A DNA stretch of 9,087 nt from Rikenellaceae bacterium (GTDB lineage Bacteria > Bacteroidota > Bacteroidia > Bacteroidales > Rikenellaceae): the NCBI GenBank assembly GCA_021203585.1, contig JAJQAW010000158.1:1-9087 (forward strand). The letters run 5' to 3'. Below the pieces are notes generated by a model. It ran no database searches. It was not told the origin of the DNA and saw only the letters and a list, made by a program, of their open reading frames with translations. Positions 1 through 6,683 of this stretch are shown piece by piece (positions within the stretch are counted from its first letter, which is position 1; every line of letters starts with the position of its first letter). The translations under genes and the position numbers were made by a program.

Positions 1-85
1 GATCAGGGACAACACCAATCCGAAAAAGGCCGTAGGCGATACTGATGAAAAAAACCAGTCGATTTGCAGTAGCTGTGAATTTCAT
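1..85 (-). CDS. N-terminus of an unidentified probable membrane protein (partial)
   Basis: An open frame starts with ATG at 85-83 on the minus strand and runs off the window after 28 codons. The visible peptide has a short polar start (MKFTATANR) followed by a hydrophobic stretch, LVFFISIAYGLFRIGVV, that would suit a first membrane helix or uncleaved signal anchor. A good Bacteroidota -7 element (TATTTTTG on the minus strand, 105-112) lies about 20 nt upstream, which supports the start. I do not recognise the family and too little is visible to name it. A short plus-strand frame (ATG at 45, 15 codons) overlaps it and cannot be formally excluded, but it has no promoter in view. Confidence 0.42.
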   Translation of the reverse strand, partial: MKFTATANRLVFFISIAYGLFRIGVVPD

Positions 86-104
86 TGGTTAAAGAATTAG
101 ATTC

Positions 105-112
105 CAAAAATA
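105..112 (-). promoter_or_regulatory. -7 promoter element for the minus-strand gene at the left edge
   Basis: On the minus strand this reads TATTTTTG, an exact match to the Bacteroidota -7 consensus TAnnTTTG. It sits about 20 nt before the ATG at 85. No clear TTTG box is found at the expected -33 distance, so the call rests on the -7 element and its position. Confidence 0.35.
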
Positions 113-280
113 TAAATCAAGGTAACGGATTATTTCTTTACCCCTGGGAAATTAACGATTTCTTAATAGATTGTTTAAAAAAAGAGGCCGAACGATTTTC
201 TGGCTTCCCTGGGAGGAAATGGCCGGCTATCGAGGATTCCGCAAACCGAGCGAGGACCAGCGGTTTTCGAATTTTTGTTT

Positions 281-288
281 TATCTTTG
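281..288 (+). promoter_or_regulatory. -7 promoter element for the small lipoprotein gene
   Basis: TATCTTTG matches TAnnTTTG exactly and lies 40 nt before the ATG at 328. The -33 region is weak: there is no TTTG at 19-20 nt upstream, only a TTTT run that is too close (264-267). The predicted transcript would start near 295. Confidence 0.5.
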
Positions 289-327
289 TGCCGAAGGAAA
301 CTCTAAACTTATTTAATCACAGTGAAC

Positions 328-723
328 ATGAAGAAATTTTTCTCTGTATTTGCAGTAGCGGTACTGGCCGTTTGCCTGACCGCATGCGGTGGCAATGCTG
401 CCAATAACAATAGCTCTTCGGCCTCGGATGCGGAAGGGGAAGCGCCGGCTTTGGAAGAAACGGCTGCTGCGGAAGCCCAGGAGGTTGCCGGGGAACAGGA
501 TATTTTGGCGCAATACGAAACCCTGATTAACAAAACCATCGAACTGCAGGGTAAAGTTCGGGAAGGCGATGCCGAAGCCATGCAGGAATATTCCGAACTG
601 GCCGAAAAATTGGTTCCTCTGGCCGAACAGCTCGCTCAAGAGTTTGCCAATATGACTCCGGAACAAATTCAACACTACACGAAGTTGGCCCAAAAATTGG
701 CCGAAGCGGCTACTGCGCAATAA
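328..723 (+). CDS. Small helical lipoprotein, DUF6591-like
   Basis: A 131-residue protein with a classic lipoprotein signal: MKK, a hydrophobic core, then a lipobox L17-T18-A19-C20 with lipidation expected at Cys20. After a low-complexity Asn/Ser/Ala/Glu linker (about 21-55), the rest (56-131) is predicted from composition to be two or three amphipathic helices rich in Ala, Glu, Gln and Leu. The pattern 'GDAEAMQEYSELAEK' followed by 'MTPEQIQHYTKL' recalls, from memory, the small Bacteroidales lipoproteins annotated DUF6591; the function of that family is unknown to me. No obvious acidic surface-export signal follows the Cys directly, so the leaflet is undecided. The start is taken as ATG 328 rather than GTG 322 because it gives a normal signal peptide. 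It is a single-gene unit with a -7 element upstream and a terminator at 750-773. Confidence 0.85.
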   Translation: MKKFFSVFAVAVLAVCLTACGGNAANNNSSSASDAEGEAPALEETAAAEAQEVAGEQDILAQYETLINKTIELQGKVREGDAEAMQEYSELAEKLVPLAEQLAQEFANMTPEQIQHYTKLAQKLAEAATAQ

Positions 724-749
724 ACCAATAGCCTGTTTCGGAATGAATC

Positions 750-773
750 GCCTCCTTTTCGGGAGGCTTTTTT
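750..773 (+). terminator. Intrinsic terminator after the small lipoprotein gene
   Basis: The inverted repeat GCCTCC / GGAGGC (750-755 and 762-767) has a six-base loop and is followed by six Ts (768-773). It begins 27 nt after the TAA stop at 721-723. Confidence 0.85.
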
Positions 774-829
774 ATGTCCGGCTCTTTCCGGATGGGGCCT
801 ATGAACGAAAACGGAATGCCGCCGGGAGA

Positions 830-860
830 TTTGTGGTTACCGGCAATTGTGTTATTTTTG
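830..860 (+). promoter_or_regulatory. Promoter of the GH88/GH105 gene
   Basis: A TTTG box at 830-833 and a TATTTTTG box at 853-860 are separated by 19 nt, a near-ideal Bacteroidota -33/-7 promoter. Transcription would start near 867, about 20 nt before ATG 887. This argues against the in-frame upstream start at 743, which would lie within the previous gene's terminator region. Confidence 0.7.
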
Positions 861-886
861 CACGAAAGGATTTAACGGATAACCCT

Positions 887-2236
887 ATGAAAACAATTGC
901 CCTGGCTGCTCTGGTTTTTTTTACCGTAAGCTGCACCACTACCGAACCCTCCGAAACATGGTCTCAGAAGATGATCGAATCCCACGGACTGGGAGACTTT
1001 TACTGCAACCGCCACTACCAGGAAACCCTGGTAGAGACCGGATGGGATTATGTCGCCGGATTGGTGGCCAACGCGGTGCTGAAAGGCTGGCAGGCCTATC
1101 CCGAAAAAGGGGAATACTACGAAGCCGTAAAGGCTTATGCCGACCGCAATACGGCCCCGGACGGATCGATGATCCTCAAATCGAACGGTACTTCGGCCTT
1201 GGGACCGAGCAATATCGACGATCTGGCGGCCGGCAAAATCTATTTCGCCCTGTATGAAGAGGAACTCAAAAGAGGAAATAAAGCGGATGCCGAACGATAT
1301 AAAAACGCAGTGACGGTAATCCGTAATACCCTGAAATACAATCACTCCAGAATTGCCGAAGGACTTCCCGGCGCCGGAGGATTCTTTCACAAAGCGATTT
1401 ATCCGAATCAAATGTGGCTGGACGGTTTATACATGGGACCTGCCGTGTATGCGCAATGGCAATCGGTATTCGGCCCGGAAAACCCCCAAGACAACCAGGA
1501 AAGCTGGAGCGATATCGCCCATCAATTCAAAACCCTGCACCGGTATACGTGGGATTCGGAGAAGGAGTTGAATTACCACGCCTGGTCCGCGGAACCGACC
1601 GATTCCAATTCGTTCTGGGCCAACCCTGCCAAGCCCATGATGGGCTGCAGCAAGGAGTTCTGGGGCCGGGGCATGGGCTGGTATTTTGCCGCTCTGGTGG
1701 ATGTACTGGAACTCATGCCGACCAATCATCCCGACTACGCGGCTTTGCTGGCCAATTGCCGTCAGGTGGCCGCCGGCTTGAAACGGTGGCAGGACAGCGA
1801 AAGCGGAGTATGGTATCAGTTGCTGCAGTATGATGCTCGGACCACGGCAGACGGTATCGGGGATACCGTGGACGGAGAAACTTTCAACGTGGGTACGCTG
1901 CCCAATTACCTGGAAGCTTCCGCCTCCTGCATGTTCACATACGCCTACCTGAAAGGAATCCGGCTCGGTCTACTGGATCGGGCTACCTTCCAGCCGGTAG
2001 CCGATAAGGCCTTCCAGGGTATCCTCGACACATTTATCCGCGAACAGGAAGACGGAAGTCTGGATATCGTCCAGACCTGTGCATCGGCAGGCTTAGGGCC
2101 GGCTAAAAACCCCTCTCGCACCGGTACGATCAATTACTATCTGGTCGGCCGCGATGTTACTGTCGTGGAAAATGAAGGAAAAGCCATCGGTACCTTTATC
2201 ATGGCTGCCATCGAGAAAGAAATAGCCGGTTTATAA
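887..2236 (+). CDS. Lipoprotein unsaturated uronyl hydrolase, GH88/GH105 family
   Basis: A 449-residue exported glycoside hydrolase. Residues 1-16 form a signal ending in TVSC, so it is probably a lipoprotein anchored at Cys16, although Thr at -3 is atypical. The remainder fits the (alpha/alpha)6-barrel family that removes unsaturated uronic acids from oligosaccharides left by polysaccharide lyases, such as the rhamnogalacturonyl hydrolases YteR and YesR. Family signatures seen: NIDDLAAGK (109-117, with an Asp likely equivalent to the substrate-binding Asp), QMWLDGLYMG (175-184, Asp179 the likely catalytic acid), and GRGMGWYFAALVDVLELMP (260-278). The length is slightly above a bare GH105 domain, as expected for a secreted form. 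It is monocistronic, with its own promoter and a strong terminator, and no SusC/SusD or lyase gene is visible nearby. Substrate (rhamnogalacturonan, ulvan, glycosaminoglycan or other) cannot be read from the sequence. Confidence 0.88.
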   Translation: MKTIALAALVFFTVSCTTTEPSETWSQKMIESHGLGDFYCNRHYQETLVETGWDYVAGLVANAVLKGWQAYPEKGEYYEAVKAYADRNTAPDGSMILKSNGTSALGPSNIDDLAAGKIYFALYEEELKRGNKADAERYKNAVTVIRNTLKYNHSRIAEGLPGAGGFFHKAIYPNQMWLDGLYMGPAVYAQWQSVFGPENPQDNQESWSDIAHQFKTLHRYTWDSEKELNYHAWSAEPTDSNSFWANPAKPMMGCSKEFWGRGMGWYFAALVDVLELMPTNHPDYAALLANCRQVAAGLKRWQDSESGVWYQLLQYDARTTADGIGDTVDGETFNVGTLPNYLEASASCMFTYAYLKGIRLGLLDRATFQPVADKAFQGILDTFIREQEDGSLDIVQTCASAGLGPAKNPSRTGTINYYLVGRDVTVVENEGKAIGTFIMAAIEKEIAGL

Positions 2237-2299
2237 AGACCGGTTCTCCACGGCCAAAGCCGTTTGCCGATCACCCGCAATCCACGGAAATCCCTTTGT

Positions 2300-2329
2300 A
2301 GAAAAGGAGCGCTCGAGCGCTCCTTTTCT
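2300..2329. terminator. Perfect palindrome, probable bidirectional terminator
   Basis: A perfect inverted repeat with 15-nt arms (2300-2314 and 2315-2329). The stem is GC-rich (GGAGCGC / GCGCTCC), flanked by AAAA on one side and TTTT on the other, with TCGA at the tip. It lies 64 nt after the hydrolase stop, so it most likely ends that transcript. The A/T flanks would let it work in either direction. Confidence 0.8.
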
Positions 2330-2512
2330 GCATGAACCGTTTCCGATCGCGTGACCCCGAATTTCTCGGACCGTTTCTATCCGGATTTTCCTGCCCAGAG
2401 AACAAACCCGTGATCCCGGTCCACCCGGCAAAGTATACTTAGCGCCTAAGAATAACGATTTTTTTAAATCACAGCCCTTCCTCTTAAAATTCATAATTTT
2501 TAAACTCCAAAT
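2330..2512. other. Intergenic stretch with no gene seen
   Basis: The gap between the hydrolase and the proline-catabolism gene is 332 nt in total (2237-2568). Apart from the palindrome at its left and the promoter at its right, I see no conserved frame or RNA signature. Composition becomes AT-rich from about 2450, as expected for an upstream promoter region. Confidence 0.5.
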
Positions 2513-2544
2513 TTTGCAAAACCGTTAAACAATGTATAACTTGT
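2513..2544 (+). promoter_or_regulatory. Probable promoter of the putA-like gene
   Basis: TTTG at 2513-2516 is followed after 20 nt by TAACTTGT (2537-2544), an imperfect match to TAnnTTTG at the right spacing. The start would fall near 2551, giving a short leader before ATG 2569. A recognisable promoter suggests the gene was recently, or still is, transcribed. Confidence 0.45.
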
Positions 2545-2661
2545 GGCGTAAATTAAAATGTGTTTTCCATGAAAAACATCACCGCCGCAGAAGTAATCGA
2601 CTGGACCAAAGATTTTTTATCGAAAGCCGACCGGGAACTCTCGCCCGCCGAGGTAAAAGAA

Positions 2662-2664
2662 TAG
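2662..2664 (+). other. In-frame TAG codon 32 of putA
   Basis: The frame from ATG 2569 reads EVKE, TAG, RMFASL. Sequence on both sides is in the same frame and fits the N-terminal helices of the enzyme. From memory, related proteins tend to have Gln here, which would need a single C-to-T change (CAG to TAG). An ATG lies only two codons downstream (2668), so reinitiation there could give a nearly complete N-terminus. Confidence 0.8.
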
Positions 2665-2667
2665 CGA

Positions 2668-3222
2668 ATGTTCGCCTCCCTGGTAACGGAACCCAAAAAT
2701 AAGACGCTGCTGATCAAACTCCTGGACGAATCTTCCCAGATTCGCGACCGGAAGAAACTGGCCGAGCGGATCAAAGTGATTCTACACCAGTACGGCGTAC
2801 CGGATTTTATGGGCAAATCCTACGAGGCGCTGGGCCACCTATACAAATGGTTCGGTTACCATTTCGATTTTGCGGCAGTACCGATTTTCAAGGATGTACT
2901 CCGGCAGGAGACCAGTAAAATCATCATCCGAGAGGAACGTCCCACGCTAACCAAACACCTCTCCGGCCGTTGGAAAGACGGCATCGGACAAAACGTCAAT
3001 CTGCTGGGAGAGGTTGTATTGGGAGATGCCGAAGCCAACACCCGTTACCAACATTACCTGCAGGCCCTTTCGGAACCCGATATCCATTACATATCGATCA
3101 AAATATCGGGCATATACGCCCAGTTGCATCCGCTCAGCTACGAAAAAAGCAAAGAGGAGCTTTGCCGCCGAATCGCCGCGATCTACCAACAGGCCATCGA
3201 CTATCCCTATACCGATTCCTAG
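2668..3222 (+). CDS. putA: putA fragment 1: N-terminal part of proline dehydrogenase
   Basis: This open segment lies between the two TAG codons and is 184 residues long if started at ATG 2668. It carries the helical arm (for example HQYGVPDFMGKSYEALGHL) and the first strands of the PRODH barrel, including NLLGEVVLGDAEA and YISIKISGIYAQL. The conserved Lys in SIKIS matches the family. It ends at a TAG in the middle of the barrel, so alone it cannot form an active enzyme. Automated annotation would probably call it as a separate proline dehydrogenase fragment. Confidence 0.75.
   Translation: MFASLVTEPKNKTLLIKLLDESSQIRDRKKLAERIKVILHQYGVPDFMGKSYEALGHLYKWFGYHFDFAAVPIFKDVLRQETSKIIIREERPTLTKHLSGRWKDGIGQNVNLLGEVVLGDAEANTRYQHYLQALSEPDIHYISIKISGIYAQLHPLSYEKSKEELCRRIAAIYQQAIDYPYTDS
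3220..3222 (+). other. In-frame TAG codon 218 of putA
   Basis: The frame reads DYPYTDS, TAG, GVQQAKFVNLDMEEY with no shift. The sequence downstream immediately resumes a conserved barrel strand (KFVNLDMEEY). The site lies in a variable loop, so the original residue is unclear; Gln or Glu would each need one substitution. No ATG is available until 3256, inside the conserved strand, so reinitiation would lose part of it. Confidence 0.8.
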
Positions 3223-3255
3223 GGAGTACAACAGGCTAAATTCGTCAACCTCGAC

Positions 3256-5172
3256 ATGGAGGAATACAAAGACAGCGAACTGACTTTGGATGTATTCAAA
3301 TCCGTCCTTTCCTTGCCGCAATTCAAAGGGTATACCGCCGGGATCGTGGTGCAGGCTTATCTGCCGGACGCGCTCTTCTTTTATGATGAGATCCTGGAAT
3401 TTTCCCGCGCGCGCATAGCCGAGGGAGGAGCGCCGGTAAAAGTGCGTCTGGTAAAAGGCGCCAACCTGCAAATGGAAACGATCGTTTCGTCGCTAAAAGG
3501 GTGGCCCAATCCGATCTGGCCCGGCAAAGTGGACGTCGATGCCAATTACCTGTATATTCTGGATAAAGCGCTCCGCCCGGAGAATGCCCGGGTGGTCCAT
3601 ATTGGGGTCGCTTCCCACAATTTTTTTACGATCGGTTATGCCTTCCTGCTGAGCCGAGAGCACGGAGTAGAACCCTACGTGACTTTTGAAATGCTCGAAG
3701 GGATGGCCAACCACTTACCCCGGGTTATGAAAGGGCTGGAAAAACAAGTGATCCTATACACCCCGGTCGTCCGGAAAGAACATTTTCTGAATGCCGTATC
3801 CTACCTGGTGCGGCGGCTGGACGAAAATACGGGCGAAGATAATTTCCTGCGCTACTCTTTCAATCTGAAACCGGAGGGCCGGCAGTGGAACTTCCTTCGG
3901 GACCAGTTTTTGGAGGCTTACCAAAAGAAAGACAGCGTCCGACCGCACAAAAACCGAAACCAGGACCGCAATCTTCCACCGGTACGGGTAACGGATATCG
4001 ATACCTTCCGCAACGAACCGGACACCGACCTGGATCTGAAACAAAATCGCCGGTGGGCTTTACAAGTCCTGAAAAAATGGGAGCGCATGCGGGACTCCGA
4101 ATTCGTCATCCCCGTGCAATTCGGAGACCGGCAGGAACGGACGGATCAAACCAAAAAATACTACGATCGGAGTAAAAACGACCAGGTATCCGTTTGCGAA
4201 GTTCAGCTGGCCTCCCCGAAGCAGGTAGAGCGGATCGTAGAAATCGCCGACCGGGACACTTCCGGTTGGCGGACTATTCCCCTGGCCGAGCGCAATGCGA
4301 TCCTGCATGAGGCGGCCGAACAACTCAGCAGCCGGCGCGGCGATCTGATCGGATGCATGTCGGCCATTACAGGAAAAACCTTCGTGGAAGGCGATATGGA
4401 GGTTTCCGAAGCGATCAATTTTTGCCGGTATTACCCGATTTCATTCCAGGCCTTCGACCGGCTCCAAGCGGTAGAAAACAGCCCGAAAGGGGTGGTACTA
4501 GTGATTCCGCCCTGGAATTTCCCCTTAGCCATACCGGTGGGCGGCGTGGCCGCCGGATTAGCCGCCGGGAATACCGTCATCCTGAAACCGGCCACGGTGG
4601 CTTACCCGATCGCCTGGAAATTTGCCGAATGCTTTTGGGATGCCGGCGTACCCAAAGAGGCACTGCAACTGGTCTGCCCGGCAGACCGCGGTTCTTTGAA
4701 TTGGCTTTCGGCCCACCCGGCCATTCGGCACACCATCCTCACCGGAGGCACCGAGACGGCGTTTAAATTGCAGCTTAACGCGCCCCGCACCCCGCTTTCG
4801 GCCGAAACGGGTGGAAAAAACGCAATCATCGTGACCGGCAGCGCCGACCAGGATAAAGCGATAATGAATGTGGTAGCTTCGGCATTCGGCAACGCCGGCC
4901 AGAAATGTTCGGCTTGTTCGTTGTTGCTGCTGGATCGTAAAACTTACGAAAGCCACTCGTTTAAAAACAAACTCAGGGATGCCGTGACCAGCCTGCATAC
5001 CGGCAGCGTGTGGGAACCGGATAATTGGGTGGGTCCGATGGTGACCAACCGAAACGAGAAACTGCTTCATGCCTTCGAGCACCTGGAACCGGGGGAAGAA
5101 TGGCTGGTACCGCCCGTATTTGTGGATGAAAAAAAATACATACTCCGGCCTACCGTCAAGTGGGGGGGGTAA
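3256..5172 (+). CDS. putA: putA fragment 2: C-terminal PRODH and N-terminal P5C dehydrogenase
   Basis: This 638-residue open segment begins at an internal Met (the M of LDMEEY), so that ATG is unlikely to be a natural start; the reading frame actually continues from the TAG at 3220. It holds the second half of the PRODH barrel (RLVKGAN, FEMLEGMA, YTPVV, YLVRRLDEN) and the NAD-binding and catalytic parts of the aldehyde dehydrogenase domain, including both the Glu and Cys active-site residues. It ends at TAA 5170-5172, immediately after the G8 run and before the last conserved dehydrogenase motifs, which lie in the next frame. Confidence 0.8.
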   Translation: MEEYKDSELTLDVFKSVLSLPQFKGYTAGIVVQAYLPDALFFYDEILEFSRARIAEGGAPVKVRLVKGANLQMETIVSSLKGWPNPIWPGKVDVDANYLYILDKALRPENARVVHIGVASHNFFTIGYAFLLSREHGVEPYVTFEMLEGMANHLPRVMKGLEKQVILYTPVVRKEHFLNAVSYLVRRLDENTGEDNFLRYSFNLKPEGRQWNFLRDQFLEAYQKKDSVRPHKNRNQDRNLPPVRVTDIDTFRNEPDTDLDLKQNRRWALQVLKKWERMRDSEFVIPVQFGDRQERTDQTKKYYDRSKNDQVSVCEVQLASPKQVERIVEIADRDTSGWRTIPLAERNAILHEAAEQLSSRRGDLIGCMSAITGKTFVEGDMEVSEAINFCRYYPISFQAFDRLQAVENSPKGVVLVIPPWNFPLAIPVGGVAAGLAAGNTVILKPATVAYPIAWKFAECFWDAGVPKEALQLVCPADRGSLNWLSAHPAIRHTILTGGTETAFKLQLNAPRTPLSAETGGKNAIIVTGSADQDKAIMNVVASAFGNAGQKCSACSLLLLDRKTYESHSFKNKLRDAVTSLHTGSVWEPDNWVGPMVTNRNEKLLHAFEHLEPGEEWLVPPVFVDEKKYILRPTVKWGG

Positions 5173-6083
5173 AACCGGGCAGTTACAGTTTCCGAACGGA
5201 ATTATTCGCCCCGCTGCTTTCGGTCGTCTGCATCGACGATTTGGAGCAGGGCCTGGAATACGCGAACGCTACCGAATACGGTTTGACTTCCGGACTGCAA
5301 TCCCTGGACGAACGCGAGATCACCCGATGGAAAGACCGGATGGAAACGGGCAACCTGTACGTCAACCGGGGAATCACGGGTGCCATTGTGCGCCGGCAGC
5401 CTTTCGGAGGCATAAAACGCTCGGCTTTCGGCGCCGGAATCAAAGCCGGCGGTCCGAACTATGTTTCGTGCTTTGTCCGCTTCCGGGAAAAACCCCTCGG
5501 AGAGATTCCGGACCATGTCGATTATCCCTTTTCCCGATGGATCACTGATCCTGACGATAAAAAACGGCTGCAGTATGCCGGGCAAAGCTACGAGAAAGCC
5601 TGGCAGGAAGAGTTTTCCGTGGAGCGGGATGTCAGTCATATCGTCGGAGAAAAAAATACGCTGCGTTATCTCCCGTTGAAAGCGGCGGCCTTACGGGTCC
5701 AACCCGAAGACCCGCTGTGCGACCTTTTACTGACACTCCATGCCGCCGGAAAAACCGGAACCCGGGTACAGATCAGTGTCCCGGAGGCTTATCCGCATCG
5801 GAAAACGCTGGAAGCAGCGATCGACGGACTGCCCCGGCTGACCTTCCGCATCGAAGAAGAACCCGAATTTGTCGCCGCCATGGAATCGTACGAACGCATC
5901 CGCGCCTGTTCGGACGGTTTATCCGATCGGGTATACCAACGGGCTGCAGAACTGGGCCTGTATATCGCATCGGAAAAACCGGTCGTCGAGGGTCGGATCG
6001 AGATTCTGTACTACCTGAAAGAGCAAAGCATCTCCTACGAATACCACCGCTACGGAAGCATCGTAGAGGAGCCGAAAGTCTGA
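5160..6083 (+). CDS. putA: putA fragment 3: C-terminal P5C dehydrogenase and tail
   Basis: About 307 codons are open in the shifted frame. The first part finishes the aldehyde dehydrogenase domain: FRTELFAPLLSVV, TGNLYVNRGITGAIVRRQPF, then GGIKRSAFGAGIKAGGPNYV, all standard for P5C dehydrogenases. The remaining 170 or so residues form the less conserved C-terminal domain found in long PutA proteins, ending in EGRIEILYYLKEQSISYEYH. The GTG at 5160 is a formal start only and overlaps fragment 2 by 13 nt; I see no ribosome binding site. This is best read as the 3' end of putA and not an independent gene. Confidence 0.8.
   Translation: MGGVKPGSYSFRTELFAPLLSVVCIDDLEQGLEYANATEYGLTSGLQSLDEREITRWKDRMETGNLYVNRGITGAIVRRQPFGGIKRSAFGAGIKAGGPNYVSCFVRFREKPLGEIPDHVDYPFSRWITDPDDKKRLQYAGQSYEKAWQEEFSVERDVSHIVGEKNTLRYLPLKAAALRVQPEDPLCDLLLTLHAAGKTGTRVQISVPEAYPHRKTLEAAIDGLPRLTFRIEEEPEFVAAMESYERIRACSDGLSDRVYQRAAELGLYIASEKPVVEGRIEILYYLKEQSISYEYHRYGSIVEEPKV
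5162..5169 (+). other. G8 homopolymer at the putA frameshift
   Basis: Eight Gs follow AAGT. The upstream frame reads VKWGG then stops at TAA; the protein clearly continues in the frame beginning at G5169 as VKPGSYSFRTELFAP. One extra G (G9) or two fewer (G6) would join the frames. G6 would give KWGVKPGS, which looks closest to the family pattern as I remember it. An A8 run lies at 5129-5136, but conserved sequence continues in frame past it. Confidence 0.85.
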
Positions 6084-6349
6084 CCGAATCAAAAAACAAG
6101 AATCCGGTATCCTCCGAAGCAGCCGCCGCTAAACCCAGAATCGACCGACGGAAAGTCCCTCGTGGAACGCAAAACACCGGGATAAAGCACTGTAATTTCC
6201 CGTCATTATCCGAGACCATGCCCGAAGAAGAACCGGTTTTTTAAGTTCACCGCTCCGTCACCGATGACACCGTATGCACATGACGGCTAATTATGGAGAA
6301 CAGCGGTACCGACGGGAGATAAACGCAGAAAAATAACGCATGGCACATG
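6084..6349. other. Stretch after putA with no convincing gene
   Basis: This region lies between the putA stop and a terminator-like hairpin. A plus-strand frame of about 54 codons (6080-6244, beginning with CTG overlapping the putA TGA) and a longer minus-strand frame are open, but neither has a good start, promoter or recognisable motif. It may include decayed 3' sequence of putA or of the neighbouring remnant. Confidence 0.45.
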
Positions 6350-6382
6350 CCCTGTGGTCGAATTCACCGGCCGCAGGGTTTT
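6350..6382 (+). terminator. Possible intrinsic terminator downstream of putA
   Basis: CCCTGTGG (6350-6357) pairs with CCGCAGGG (6371-6378) as an 8-bp stem containing one G-U pair, followed by only four Ts (6379-6382). Direction suits the plus-strand putA transcript although it is 267 nt after the stop. Its T-tract overlaps the stop codon of the minus-strand remnant. Confidence 0.45.
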
Positions 6383-6683
6383 ACCAGATATCGGAAATCA
6401 ATTTCTCCACGGAGTAGAAGCCGATGATCTCGGAACGATTCAGCTAAAAAACGTCGTAGCCTTCCCGCTCGGTCGTACATAGCAGCACCTCTTCGGGTTT
6501 CTTGTACGCAGCTACTTTGCGGATCATTGTAAATTCTTCCGTAACGATCAGGTAATATTTTGCGGGAAGTAGATGGGTAACGGATTTAACCAAAACCATA
6601 GTCCCCGCCGGAATCTTCGAGGATAGGGTCTCCTCCTTATTGAATAAAACTAATTCGGCTTTGTTATTGGTATAAGATGGTAT
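6381..6683 (-). pseudogene. C-terminal remnant of an S24/LexA-like regulator
   Basis: The minus-strand frame from 6683 to the TAA at 6383-6381 reads as 79 residues, a TAG (6446-6444), then 20 residues. The motifs IPAGTMVLVKSV, then KYYLIVTEEFTMIRKVAAY, resemble the beta-rich S24 peptidase-like domain of Bacteroidota XRE-family regulators, with a 'dGd-VLVK' turn and a 'T-x-x-R/K-R' strand. The position of the usual catalytic Ser (SM motif) is not convincing (ETLSSKIP), and the residue at the catalytic Lys position appears to be Arg or shifted. No helix-turn-helix remains, because the tRNA-Cys terminator lies 46 nt upstream and another in-frame TAG sits at 6686-6684. It is therefore at least a truncated fragment. 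The family call is by pattern only; a different small beta-sheet protein is possible. Confidence 0.45.

Larger units (their letters stand above)
2569..6083 (+). pseudogene. putA: Interrupted bifunctional proline dehydrogenase / P5C dehydrogenase (PutA type)
   Basis: This encodes, over about 1171 codons, an enzyme that oxidises proline to P5C (FAD-dependent) and then glutamate semialdehyde to glutamate (NAD-dependent). It lacks the N-terminal ribbon-helix-helix repressor domain of E. coli PutA. The PRODH barrel spans roughly residues 60-460, with RLVKGAN, FEMLEGMA and the proline-binding YLVRRLDEN motifs. The aldehyde dehydrogenase part (about 540-1010) has PPWNFP, the catalytic Glu in SAETGGKNA (codon 4804-4806) and the catalytic Cys in GNAGQKCSA (codon 4906-4908). 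The C-terminal end, EGRIEILYYLKEQ, is typical of such fusions. Three lesions break it: TAG at 2662, TAG at 3220, and a G8 run at 5162-5169 that puts the last 300 codons in another frame. All catalytic motifs remain intact, so either loss is recent, the lesions are sequence errors, or readthrough occurs. The start at 2569 gives a continuous N-terminus and fits the promoter. The natural stop is TGA. Confidence 0.88.

Noticed and set aside
62..359. 12-nt direct repeat ATTTGCAGTAGC at 62-73 and 348-359
   Set aside because: Short and without flanking similarity. The second copy lies in signal-peptide codons of the lipoprotein, so chance is sufficient.
743..886. 48-codon N-terminal extension of the glycoside hydrolase frame
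   Set aside because: It begins inside the upstream terminator, covers the hydrolase promoter, and would bury a good signal peptide that starts at ATG 887.
2662..3222. Pyrrolysine as the residue at the TAG codons
   Set aside because: Proline dehydrogenases are not known pyrrolysine proteins, the sites are not catalytic, and no pyl genes or special RNA structures are visible.
5129..5136. A8 run considered as the putA frameshift site
   Set aside because: Conserved sequence (KKYILRPTVKW) continues in the upstream frame past it, so the shift is at the G8 run.
5773..6219. Minus-strand frame of 148 codons
   Set aside because: It lies mostly antisense to the 3' end of putA and its composition is that of an antisense shadow.
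6080..6244. Plus-strand frame of about 54 codons overlapping the putA stop
   Set aside because: It would need a CTG start, has no ribosome binding site or recognisable motif, and the region looks non-coding.
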